Positions 52,089 to 62,406 of a stretch of DNA of 64,000 bases are shown here, piece after piece (position 1 is the first letter of the stretch; every line of letters starts with the position of its first letter). The notes under the pieces were generated by a model that saw only the letters and a list, made by a program, of their open reading frames with translations, was not told where the DNA came from and searched no databases. The DNA is taken from contig CM074758.1 in the NCBI GenBank assembly GCA_037355855.1, forward strand, positions 4,561,001 to 4,625,000, read 5' to 3'. Position numbers and translations under genes: made by a program. Source of the stretch: Pseudo-nitzschia pungens (taxonomy: Eukaryota > Bacillariophyta > Bacillariophyceae > Bacillariales > Bacillariaceae).

Positions 52089-54851
52089 CTAGAAAGAGGT
52101 GTTCGCGCTTGGATTCGCGCTTGGATTCGCGCTTGGCTTCAGGCTTGGCTTCGCGCTTGGCTTCAGGCTTGGCTTCGCGCTTGGCTTCAAGCTGGGCTTT
52201 GCGCTTGGCTTCAGGCTGGGCTTGGCGCTTGGCTTCAGGCTGGGCTTTGCGCTTGGCTTCAGGCTGGGCTTCGCGCTTGGCTTCAGGCTGGGCTTCGCGC
52301 TTGGCTTCAGGCTGGGCTTCGCGCTTGGCTTCAGGCTGGGCTTCGCGCTTGGCTTCAGGCTGGGCTTCGCGCTTGGCTTCAGGCTGGGCTTCGCGCTTGG
52401 CTTCAGGCTGGGCTTCGCGCTTGGTTTCAGGCTGGGCTTCGCGCTTGGCTTGAGGCTGGGCTTCGCGCTTGGCTTCAAGCTGGGCTTCGCGCTTGGCTTC
52501 AGGCTGGGCTTCGCGCTTGGCTTCAGGCTGGGCTTCATGCTTGGCTTCACGCTTGGCTTCGCGCTTGGCTTCAGGCTGGGCTTCGCGCTTGGCTTCAGGC
52601 TGGGCTTCGCGCTTGGCTTCAGGCTGGGCTTCATACTTGGCTTATCACTTGGCGCGACACTGGGCTTCGCGCTTGGCTTCAGGCTGGGCTTCATACTTGG
52701 CTTATCACTTGGCGCGACACTGGGCTTCGCGCTTGGCTTCAGGCTGGGCTTCGTACTTGGCTTATCACTTGGCGCGACACTGGGCTTCACACTTGGCTTC
52801 ATGCTTGGCTTGTCACTTGGCTTATCACTTGGCGCGACACTGGGCTTCACACTTGGCTTCATGCTGGGCTTCATACTTGGCTTATCACTTGGCGCGACAC
52901 TGGGCTTCACACTTGGCTTCATGCTGGGCTTCGTACTTGGCTTATCACTTGGCGCGACACTGGGCTTCACACTTGGCTTCATGCTGGGCTTCATACTTGG
53001 CTTATCACTTGGCGCGACACTGGGCTTCACACTTGGCTTCATGCTTGGCTTGTCACTTGGCTTCATACTTGGCTTATCGCTTGGCTTCATGCTGGGCTTC
53101 ATACTTGGCTTATCACTTGGCGCGACACTGGGCTTCACACTTGGCTTCATGCTGGGCTTCATACTTGGCTTATCACTTGGCGCGACACTGGGCTTCACAC
53201 TTGGCTTCATGCTGGGCTTCGTACTTGGCTTATCACTTGGCGCGACACTGGGCTTCACACTTGGTTTCATGCTAGGAACCACGCTGGGCACACCGCTCGG
53301 GGTAGCACTTGGAGACAAACTGGGCACACCGGATGGAGAAACACTGGGGACACCGGATGGGGAGGTCGAAGGAATGGAACTTGGAACCATGCTTGGTGCA
53401 ACAGTGGGTTTGGAAGAAGGAGCCGTACTTGGGGATGCGCTCGGAGAAACTGAAGGTGAGGCGGAAGGAGAAGCACTTGGAGAAGCAGAAGGAGCCTGAC
53501 TTGGGACATCGGATGGCGCCTCACTTTGAGCGATTGCAATCGCTGGTGGCTCTTTCCCTGTCGCTGCTCTAAAGATATCTCCAATGTTTCCTGAGAGAAT
53601 GTCGGCTTCAAGCTGTGCTTTGATGAGTAAAGGGTCAGTTCCGGCCGCAGACTGTTTCTTGGACCACTCTATGAAGACGTCGAAGCACACATTAGTACTA
53701 CCTACGTCGGCACAAACACGAATGGTGACCTCAACGCTAACTGTTGTGGCCAATCTCCTTGCGTCTGTTGACCCCAATCTCCTTCTCGCTACAGATGTTG
53801 CAACCGCTGTGAAATCAGCTTCAACAGTATCGGCGGTTGTGCCAGCCGGGTAGTCGGCCTCGAGGATAGTAGCGGCAGCGGAAGTTTCGGTGGGAGCCAT
53901 CGAGGGAGAAGCGGATGGCGACGCGGAAGGCGATGCAGAGGGTGATGATGATGGAGCATCACTGACACTGGGAGCATTTGAGGTGGACGGGGCATTACTG
54001 AGACTGGGACTGGCACTGGGATATTCGGATTTGGACGGGGCATTACTGAGACTGGGACTGGCACTGGGTGCAACAGACAGGGTTGGACTGACCGATGGGC
54101 TTTGACTGGGAATTGAAGATGGTGTGTCGGACGGGCTTTGACTGGGAATTGCCGATGGTGCGTCGGATGGGCTTGCACTGGGAATTGCCGATGGTGCGTC
54201 GGACGGGCTTGCACTGGGAATGTATGATGGTACGTCGGATGGAACTGTGCTTCCGCCTACGAGTGTTGGGGATGCACTCGGAGTAGCCGATAGGGGTTCA
54301 AAGCAGGCACCACATTTCGCGGGGCAATAATGTAAAACTTTCTTCTTTTTATAGGCCTTTTTGCGACACAGGCTTGTATCGATGTCCGCGCATTTGGTGC
54401 TTACACCCTTGAAGTTGAACGAGACCGCGTCCGTGCAGGAACAACTCAAGTTACAGGAAGCGGGACAACTATCTTTGACCAGCATGTTGGTTGTGCTATC
54501 CGTCTTGTCGCATCGGCCATTTTGATTTGCTGCGGCCCAGGAACAATCCTTGCTATCATCGTTGTTGTATCGAAAATCGGGGTCGTCACCTTGCTCGCAG
54601 TTGCGTGGGTAAGCACACTTTTTGGTGCAGGTGAGGGGGCAGTAGTGAAAGACCCTCTTACCAGTTGTTTTGTCCTTGATATTACATCTGATTCTACTTC
54701 TTTTCTGTGCTGCCCAACTGCAGTCCTTCTTTTCCTTGCCGTTCAAACGGAATGAGGCATCATCTTCACAAAAATTAAGCTCATCTGCCCGCGACGGGAT
54801 TGCTCCCAGCACGACAGACAGAGCGACGACAATAAGCAGCGTCAATTTCAT
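52089..54851 (-). CDS. Secreted Cys-rich (ShK-like) and Pro/Ser/Lys-repeat protein
   Basis: The chosen start is ATG 54851, giving 920 residues with signal peptide MKLTLLIVVALSVVLGAIPS. A TTTTACAG just upstream may be a splice acceptor in the 5' UTR. Three Cys-rich modules follow (DCSWAAQKR ... HYCPLTC; DCSWAAANQ ... SCPASC; KCADIDTSLC ... HYCPAKCGAC), resembling ShK-type folds. Then come PSxxPS spacers, a globular domain of about 120 residues (ATILEADYPAGTTADTVEAD ... IEWSKKQSAAG), more PS repeats, and about 360 residues of Lys-Pro-Ser repeats: a 20-residue unit with VAPSDKPS, then an 8-residue unit LKPSAKPS. It is probably cell-wall or surface located; the Lys/Ser spacing (KxxxK) invites comparison with silica-associated proteins. 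Confidence 0.8.
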   Translation of the reverse strand: MKLTLLIVVALSVVLGAIPSRADELNFCEDDASFRLNGKEKKDCSWAAQKRSRIRCNIKDKTTGKRVFHYCPLTCTKKCAYPRNCEQGDDPDFRYNNDDSKDCSWAAANQNGRCDKTDSTTNMLVKDSCPASCNLSCSCTDAVSFNFKGVSTKCADIDTSLCRKKAYKKKKVLHYCPAKCGACFEPLSATPSASPTLVGGSTVPSDVPSYIPSASPSDAPSAIPSASPSDAPSAIPSQSPSDTPSSIPSQSPSVSPTLSVAPSASPSLSNAPSKSEYPSASPSLSNAPSTSNAPSVSDAPSSSPSASPSASPSASPSMAPTETSAAATILEADYPAGTTADTVEADFTAVATSVARRRLGSTDARRLATTVSVEVTIRVCADVGSTNVCFDVFIEWSKKQSAAGTDPLLIKAQLEADILSGNIGDIFRAATGKEPPAIAIAQSEAPSDVPSQAPSASPSASPSASPSVSPSASPSTAPSSKPTVAPSMVPSSIPSTSPSGVPSVSPSGVPSLSPSATPSGVPSVVPSMKPSVKPSVAPSDKPSTKPSMKPSVKPSVAPSDKPSMKPSMKPSVKPSVAPSDKPSMKPSMKPSDKPSMKPSDKPSMKPSVKPSVAPSDKPSMKPSMKPSVKPSVAPSDKPSTKPSMKPSVKPSVAPSDKPSMKPSMKPSVKPSVAPSDKPSDKPSMKPSVKPSVAPSDKPSTKPSLKPSAKPSVAPSDKPSMKPSLKPSAKPSVAPSDKPSMKPSLKPSAKPSLKPSAKPSLKPSAKPSVKPSMKPSLKPSAKPSLKPSAKPSLKPSAKPSLKPSAKPSLKPSAKPSLKPSAKPSLKPSAKPSLKPSAKPSLKPSAKPSLKPSAKPSLKPSAKPSLKPSAKPSLKPSAKPSLKPSAKPSLKPSAKPSLKPSAKPSLKPSANPSANPSANTSF
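52099..53270. repeat. Coding tandem repeats, 24-bp and 60-bp periods
   Basis: GGCTTCAGGCTGGGCTTCGC-type 24-bp units (52100-52620) and 60-bp units with TTATCACTTGGCGCGACACT (52630-53250) encode the Lys-Pro-Ser tail. Near-identity among units points to recent homogenisation. Confidence 0.9.
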
Positions 54852-57060
54852 ATTTGTTTGAACCACCTGTAAAAGGAAGTCGAGGCCAATCGTGTAAAAT
54901 TTGGAAAGGATAGGACTAGATGAGAGAACCATACAAAGGAGATAATCCGTCGACGAAGGTTCGCCTCGACGACAGCACCCTTTGGCTTCCCGACTGCCTC
55001 CCAATCGTGCATCACATCGATTCAGCAACAAACCAAATTTCTATTTTGATTCCAGGACGGGTGGCGGGAGGGGCGTCGTTTGGTTTGCATCGGGGTGTGT
55101 TTGTGCTCGGTGCCGTCGATTGGTTGCTGTCCTTAACAGAAAGAAAGCATTCGTCGGTCACCGTCGACAGACGCATCATGTTGTCATCCGAGGAACTTTT
55201 GCGATGATTGATTGATGAATTAATTAATTACGTAGTAAATAATTCATTCATTCATTCGATCTTCCGACGATGCTGCCCCAACCTCCGAGAAAAGACTTCG
55301 GTTGTCTCTATCGGTCAGCGGCAGTCCGCGGTCTTCGAACCGTATAGTTTCGTTTGTCCATCAACATCAACAGCAGCAGCAGTAGCAGCAGCAGTAGCAG
55401 CAGCAGCATCACGTCAAAACAATCATAACAAACACCACAGAACTAGTCCACGTACCAGACGGAGAAATTGCTTTTCAACAATTTATTGGATTGGAAATTT
55501 GATTTTATGAGGTGTGCCAACCTGTACTGTTCAAAGCGTCGCGACAGTGATGTATTGTTCTTTATGCATTGGAGCGAGTATATCACAGGTGCAGTGTCGT
55601 GTTGGATTGTCACTTCTTGCTTTGGTGCGGTGAAAAACGCAAATTGGAGGAATTTGGCAAAAAGAGATACAAAAACGTCGACGACATTCGTGGAAACTTC
55701 TTTGGAACCAGACTCCCGCTGTTACCGATTGAACCGTCGTCCGTCGCCGAAAAGTTTTCCACACTGCGAGGGTCGTAGACGATGGAATCATCCACTGTAA
55801 ATCTATGACTGAAGTGACTGAGTCATTGTAGGATGAATAAGCCTCAATCAACGATGACCATAAACTCGAGAATTTTGATATCGTGACCTCTACCGGTAAG
55901 GTACTCGTGGGAAGGAATAGTACACAAACACGTCAAGACTGCCTCCAAACGTAACCTTAAGGTTACTTGTACGTGTGACGTATTGAATACTTTTGCGGTA
56001 GGTCGTGTTCCGAACACTGAGGATTTCCAGTACACAAGACACGTGAACACGGGTACAATACCGTAGGCAGGGGTGACCGTAGGAAATGTACATAGGAGTA
56101 ACTTACCTGCTACCAAACGTTCGGGTATTTACGTGTAGTCGTAGAGAACAAACAAAAAATACGATAATACGTAGAAATACGTACGTACGAAATATTTGAA
56201 ATTTTTTATAAAAAAATTATTATTGATTCTGAAAATATCCGAGAGATTTGACAATGATGCGGGTAAGATAGTTAAATAACAAAGAGTATCCAAAAGATAA
56301 ACCTCAATCTTGGTTCGTCTTGAAGGACGAAAAAGTAAGCTTACGAGTATCGTAGTCACAGTCGTAACTTACGGTTCTTTATTTTATGCGCTCCAACTTT
56401 CTGGCCCCCTACCGGTACTGAAGAGTAAGTAAGCCTTACTTTGTTCTCAATGGTTACAGTGAGATCTTAGCACATTACTTAATGTACTGAATCTCGCGAT
56501 TATTTTATTTTTGACGTTTGCCGAATATTTTTCCCGAGTTCATCAAGTGTTCGGTTTTCCATCCAAAACACTGGAATTGCCAAAAAAATGAATTTACGAA
56601 AGTTAATGAATTTATCTGCTAAGCCTTACCAGTACCGTACAAGTTCTAGGTTCGCATATATTTTTTGTAGTTCATAGTTACGGAGTTGCATTATTCCGGC
56701 AACAAAAAAGTCAAAAACGTGACGAAAAAGCCGATCAACGACGATCTGTAACACCGTTGCTCTACGGTACAACTTTTTTTCGGGGCTCGTGAAAATACTA
56801 TGCACCACCAGTTTCGAGCAAGATCCAAACATCATAAGGTTACCGAGGTATCCTACCGTATCAGCAGGGCAATGCATCGAATTTGTAAAGAATTGATAAT
56901 AATCTATTACGACGGAAGTAATCAATGTTTTTTATCAATTGCACTACCGGTATTGGCACAGTAAGTTGGTAGTTTGCAATAGCGTTTTTGAACCTACAAA
57001 ACGGTACTAGATACCACCAGGGTAAAATACGGCATCTCAAAAAAAACTTTACTGTGGAAA
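54852..57060. other. Intergenic region
   Basis: No convincing gene. The first 300 bases would carry the promoter and 5' UTR of the secreted protein. A CAG-rich tract is at 55360-55415. From 55860 the DNA is AT-rich with TACCGGTA and AAGGTTACTTGTACG motifs. Several frames of about 100 codons at 55460-55850 overlap on both strands and show no family features. Confidence 0.4.
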
Positions 57061-57299
57061 CTTGCACATTTTGGCGCGATGTGTAAAAAAGAAGGGAGAT
57101 AAAAGATGGTGGGGCGTGTTGGTGGTGTTTCGAACGCGTGATGCTACTTTCGACGTGTCCACCATGGCAGGCACCGCCATAGGCACCATAGGCACCACCA
57201 CCACAACAACAGCACCACCATCCGCCATTACTAGCGTACGAGTTTCACAAACTCGATCTGATCAATCCGCATCCATTGAACTTGCAACCCCCTGATGCA

Positions 57300-58810
57300 T
57301 CGGGGCAGTAATGATACTAGTAGCAGTAGTACTAGTACTAGTAGGCACCTCATCAGAACAACAATCAGAATGCAGTTGTATTATTTATTGAGTAGTATTG
57401 GTAGTACTACTATTAGTACTACTACTAGTAGTAGTAGTAGTAGTAGTAGTACATGGATTTTAGTTGTAATATCTAAAAATTGACAAGTTGCATTCTTAGT
57501 ATCCTCTGTTTGTTCACTACTAGTAGTACTTCTTGTACCTTTTCTGTCCCAAAACCACCACCAAAAGAACTGCTGGTGTTTGTTTGGAATAAATCAGGTC
57601 AAGTACTAGTAGTAGTAGTAGTATGCACCAGCACCAGTACCAGCAGCAGTTTTCCAAATCAAATGGAATTTGTTCTTTTTGCTGCTGCTGCTGCTGCTGC
57701 TGGTGGTGGTGGTAGCAGTGCTGGATTGAATTCTCCTTTTTGGGGATCAACTTGCTTCCATGTTGGTGGTCAAAACACCACCAGCAGCACCAGCACCGCA
57801 TTGGCCAACTGAATGTGGGTTCCGCTCAGACAAAGAAGCAATCTCGATTCCGAACGAATCATCGTTCGACAGCAGCACCCAAAAAATTATCGCTATCCCA
57901 CTACTAGTAGTAGTACTATTACTAGCAGCATACTCAACTCATACAACTAGTACTACCAGTAACACTGCAGCATGCATGCTCTTCGATGCGGTAACTACTA
58001 CTACGCACAGTACTACTACTAGTACTACTACTAGTTGTAGCAAGTTCTTCTCAGCAGTGTGGTGGTGGTGTCTCCTTTTTGAAAAAGATCTGATGACAGC
58101 ACCAAAAAAGGGGTCTCCGGAACAACAAGATGAGTATCATCATCACCAGCAGCAGTTCCTCCTGCTGGCGTATCATGATACTACTAACTCTACTAAGATT
58201 ACTACTAGTAGTAGTACGTAGTATTAGTGTTCTTCCAAAACAGGAGAAGACTTTCGAAACTTGCCTTGGTTTCCAATTTTCAGTTTCTACTAGTAGTAGT
58301 AGTACTACTACTAGTAGTACTAGGAATACGACGTAGTAGGAGTACTAGTACTAGTATCCATACCAGTACCACCACCAGCATTCAATCCACCATACACCAG
58401 CAGCAGCAGCAGCAGCTGGTTAGTTTGGTGTAAACTCTGAAGAGCCAGAGGCAAGAATGGGCAGAGGCAGCAGGGGCAGGAGTGCTGGATGATCAACAAC
58501 CTTCTTCGCACAGTACTGCTACCAGTAGAGTACTACTACTACTAGTAGTAGTAGTAATAGTATCTCTGCGGTTTCAACAAGAACAAGAACAACAACCGCA
58601 TCCCGCTGAAATCGACGGTGCTGGTGCAGGTGCTGGTGCTGGTGCTGGTGCAGTGTTCCTCCTTGGGTCTTGTCACCTACGTAGTACTAGTAGTACTACT
58701 ACTAGTACAGAAGTACTACTACTAGTACCTGCGATATTGTTCCTCGTCGTTTGTGAACGATTTCGAGACTGCAACTTCTTTCTAGTACTACTAGGGTACT
58801 AGCTACTACT
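57300..58810. repeat. CTACTAG/TAGTAGTA-rich simple-sequence region
   Basis: About 1.5 kb where short runs of (CTA)n and (TAG)n, often joined as ACTACTAGTAGTAG palindromes, occur dozens of times between unique stretches. CAG and ACC runs are also present. Open frames here are low complexity (SSSTTTSS). No gene is supported. Confidence 0.6.
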
Positions 58811-59849
58811 AGTAGCTGAACTGTTGGGGTGCTTTTGCGAATTTCGTCATTATCATCATCATCATCATCATCATTAAATAATCATAAATCCCAATCATTA
58901 TAGTTTTCGTTTTCGGTTTTGATTTCGGTTTTGATTTCGTTTTTGATTTCGGTTTTGATTTCGGTTTTGTTGTTATTGTTATTGTTGTCGTTGCTGTTGT
59001 TTTCGTTCGTTCCGTTTTCGCTTCGTCCAGACCGCGTGCGCCACCATTCCGTTGGCCAGAGCCCTCGCCTCGAATCCCCAGTGGGCCGGAATGTCGCCCT
59101 CGAAGCGCTTCGGGCCAAAGGTCCGGTCCTGCGCGACGACGACGCCCCCGAAATCCACCAGGTCCATGTGCTCCGGCGTCTCGGTCCGAAACCACTCCCG
59201 GGCGGCTCGATTGAGCTCCTCGGAGCCCCTCCCCTCGTCGGCGACCTCCTCCTGGCTCGGCCCGATCGTCTTGACCAGGACCAGCAGGTCCGGTCCCGAG
59301 ACGACGCGCAGGGCGTCGAGCGCACGGATCTGGCGTTCCTCCTTGGTCGTGTTTGTGGTCGTGTTTGTGGTGGTCACGGGTTGGGGGTTGCAGTTTTCTT
59401 TCACGACCTCCCAGATCCCCAGGGACAGGACCAGCACCGTGTAATTGCTTCGGATCGTGGCCGCGGTGGTTTCTTGCTGGATCCAATCCGAGACCCTATC
59501 GAAACAGACGAATTTTGTGTAATCGAATTTTCCAATCGCAAAGGGATCGTCGCTGTCGCTGTCGCTGTCGTCGGAAGTGTTGTTGTTGTTGTTGTTGTTG
59601 TTGTTATTGTCGGCGTCGGAAGTGTTGGTGCTTCCGATCTCGCACCCCGATCCGGTCCCGTAGACCTGCGCCATTTCCACAAACTGCACCCCGCCGGCGC
59701 AGGGATACCAGCACTCCTTTTTCGGTTTCGGGGTCCGTCGCGGGCAGTGGTGCGGGGCTTCCTCGGGATTGTAGACCGACGATAGGCCGTTGCTTATGTA
59801 CCTGTTGACCTCGGAGAGGGGGACGTTGTTTGGGTTTTTCGCGCTCACC

Positions 59850-60275
59850 TGTTTGGACGTGACATCCAGATGTGATATGTGCACTTATGATATGCTTCGT
59901 AAGACTATTGAATATGGACATAAGACCATTGAATATGGACCGGGAATGAGAATATGAATGACCGGGACTAGAGACATGAGGGATTACCACTTACTTGAAG
60001 GGACATTACCAAGGTTACTAAAAATAGGACTCTAAGTACCGAGTCTACAGTGCATTAAGTATAAATACACGGGCTCTAGTAGACTCGTGTACAGAAGGTT
60101 AATTGTGTGGATAAGAATAAGAACAGGAAACAAGAGATGAGAATGGAGAATCGATGGTCTGAATGATCATCTCAGTAATCGAAATACTCAGGATTTAACA
60201 ATGTAATTAAACAATTAAGAAACTCAAACCTCGTACTGATACAAATCTACACGATCTTTCAGAGCCCTCCAAACA
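59850..60275 (+). repeat. 5' LTR of the one-LTR gag-only element
   Basis: 426 bp, diverged from the 360-bp LTRs of the sister copy but with the same ends. The palindrome TTCTTCGAAGAA (60276-60287) follows, as at 29344-29355. Confidence 0.8.
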
Positions 60276-60349
60276 TTCTTCGAAGAATTTTATCTCGTTA
60301 GGGGAGCGCTCGAAAGACGAGAGACCAGTACAGTGGGGGAGAGAGTATC

Positions 60350-61130
60350 GACTGATCTATCCGTCAACGACGAAACGACGGATACGATTGCAGAAGAACG
60401 TTGATCGATTTATCCGCAGTGCGAAATAAGGAAACGACGAAACGCGGATACGATTGCAGAAGAGAAGAATATTGAATTACGATTACGAATTGGACTGACG
60501 GGAAAGGATCTCAGTCTTGCAGGTGATAAATGAATCACAAGGATCTATTCGGAGAAGAAAGAGCCGAATACGATTGAAGAACAACAATGATAACAAGGAT
60601 CTATTCGCTGAAGACGAATACGATTTCATTATCAGCAGATCTATCCGGAGCATAGAACGTGGCACGGATACGATTTGGGTCTATCCAGGTGGATAAGATT
60701 GCAGAGTGGACTAAGGGAGCAGACCAAGAGGTACGAAGCCAGTCCTGCAGGTGGCACTGATCAGCCACAGATCTATTCCGGAGAGCAAAACAAAGCACCG
60801 AATACGATCAGGGTCGACTTGCTGAGTCAAGTACGATTGCAGAAAGAAAGAATAAGAAAATACAACAAAAAACAACGAAAGAAAGATATTGGACCAACGT
60901 GAAAGAATTTGGTCTTGCAGGCGATTTGATTAAACGAACAATCGCAAACAAACAAAAAAAAAAAACAGAACAAGAAGCAGAAGGATCTACTCGCTGAGAC
61001 GAGTACGATTGACAGAAGAAAAGATACATTTGGACCAACGAAAGAATTTGGTCTTGCAGGCGATTTGATTCGAAGCTGATCAATCGCAGAACAAATACGA
61101 AAGGGTCTATCCGCGGAAACGGATACGATT
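60350..61130 (+). ncRNA. Array of covarying stem-loops in the gag-only element leader
   Basis: At least ten hairpins share GATCTA or GGTCTA before the 5' arm and TACGATT after the 3' arm, yet have different, always complementary arms: 60358-60365/60377-60384, 60411-60417/60444-60450, 60546-60552/60564-60570, 60602-60607/60615-60620, 60642-60647/60665-60670, 60682-60687/60690-60695, 60817-60821/60828-60832, 60988-60993/61000-61005, 61108-61113/61120-61125, and one bulged at 60774/60798. Between them lie four modules of two more hairpins joined by TTGCAG (GGACTGA/TCAGTC then GTGAT/ATCAC at 60492-60538; others at 60708-60768, 60891-60945, 61032-61087). A packaging, dimerisation or translation role is inferred. 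Confidence 0.7.
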
Positions 61131-61227
61131 GAAAGCAGAAGCAAACGAGTCGGCGTCACGGTTTATTGTCGGACGATCGACGGAGGAAGGACAAGGACAT
61201 ATTTGATAGAGTGAGGTGACGAGCAGC

Positions 61228-62406
61228 ATGGGGAGGTACAGCATAATTCCCAAGCTGATGAACACAGGAGACGTGGATTTTGAAGGATGGTACCGACAAT
61301 TCCTAGCTCATGCAAGCAGGTGCAAATACCCAGAGTTAGTGAGTTCGGATCCACACCCTGATCTACCAAGCGACGGTGAAGCAACAGTATATGCGTCCAT
61401 GCGGAAAGAACAGCGGAAGGCATTGCGGAAGCACACCAAAGCTTTGGACGATCTGTATTCGGCATTCCACAATAACAATACGGGGTATGCCATTATTGAG
61501 AAATCCAAGATGGATAGAGGAGCGACGACAGAAGAAAATGCGGAAACAGTCCGGAAGTGGCCAAGAGGCCGAGTCCATCGAATTTTTGACGAGCTGTTCA
61601 AGTTGTACAGGCGAACTGATACAGCGGATAGGATTCAACTGGATAAGGATCTAAAGACAGTTAAGATGGGGGCATTGGATCCCCCGAAGGAAATTTTTGA
61701 ACGATTGTTTGGACTGATGCAGAAATACCAGTACAAGACAATCAAACCATCAGAAGATGAGTTATTTGCAACACTACTCAGTGGAGTTCCGCAGTACCTG
61801 GTGATCTCATTGACAACCAGGTTAAATGATTTACGAGACGCGGATACACCAATATATGACATCTGGGAGAAGCTGGAGATGACGGCCACAAACTTGTACA
61901 ATTCAGTGATTGTTTTGAAGGGACGTCAGCCCAGACCTAATGATATGAGCCTCCTTGGCGCGGATATCAACAATAGCAATAACAATAGCGACGGCGGATA
62001 TGATGTTGGTGATGGTGATGGTGAAAACAGCAGCAGCAAAGGCAGCAACAGCAACAGCAAAGGCAGCACCACCGACGAACGAGGTGGAAGGAGCAAGAGC
62101 AGTAACGGCGGCAATGGGAAAGCGCACTCAGCAATAGCCTGGTTACAATATACAATCTGCAATTGGTGCCAGGAGAAGGGGCATATTGCAAAGAACTGCC
62201 CACTCCGGGCAAGCGACAATCCAAAGATAAAACCATTATGTGCTGTATGCGAGGGCATCCATGCCACAATACAATGTTGGGAAATTGAAAGAAATAAGGA
62301 TCAACGTCCAGTAAACTGGACGTCTAAACTCACTGCTAAGAAATTTGTGGAGCAGGAGCTTGATACGGAGTTCACCGGCATCGCACTCGCATTCCAATAC
62401 CTTTGA
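61228..62406 (+). CDS. gag: Gag with two zinc knuckles, gag-only family, copy 2
   Basis: About 392 residues from ATG 61228 (an in-frame GTG lies 12 bases upstream). It is closely similar to the protein at 27406-28503, with a longer Ser/Asn/Gly-rich linker before the knuckles. The knuckles read CNWCQEKGHIAKNC and CAVCEGIHATIQC. The frame is intact although the element has lost its 3' LTR. Copy 1 and copy 2 differ at scattered sites mostly without breaking the frame, as expected under selection on Gag. Confidence 0.85.
   Translation: MGRYSIIPKLMNTGDVDFEGWYRQFLAHASRCKYPELVSSDPHPDLPSDGEATVYASMRKEQRKALRKHTKALDDLYSAFHNNNTGYAIIEKSKMDRGATTEENAETVRKWPRGRVHRIFDELFKLYRRTDTADRIQLDKDLKTVKMGALDPPKEIFERLFGLMQKYQYKTIKPSEDELFATLLSGVPQYLVISLTTRLNDLRDADTPIYDIWEKLEMTATNLYNSVIVLKGRQPRPNDMSLLGADINNSNNNSDGGYDVGDGDGENSSSKGSNSNSKGSTTDERGGRSKSSNGGNGKAHSAIAWLQYTICNWCQEKGHIAKNCPLRASDNPKIKPLCAVCEGIHATIQCWEIERNKDQRPVNWTSKLTAKKFVEQELDTEFTGIALAFQYL

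Noticed and set aside
52099..53499. 466-codon plus-strand frame of GFALGFRL repeats and a 268-codon WASRLASG frame
   Set aside because: These are antisense shadows of the Lys-Pro-Ser coding repeats. The minus frame has the signal peptide and Cys-rich domains.
55460..55860. Overlapping frames of about 100 codons on both strands
   Set aside because: No start context, composition or motif distinguishes either strand, and no family is recognised.
59847..59852. GTGAGC on the minus strand at the SGNH gene break as a 5' splice site
   Set aside because: Joining the two halves at this point restores the coding frame through GTGAGCGCG, so the bases are exon sequence and the break is the transposon border.
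60515..61060. TTGCAGG repeats as alternative 3' splice sites in the leader
   Set aside because: Each TTGCAG lies at a fixed place between two paired hairpins and is not preceded by a pyrimidine tract or branch-like sequence. Structure explains it better.
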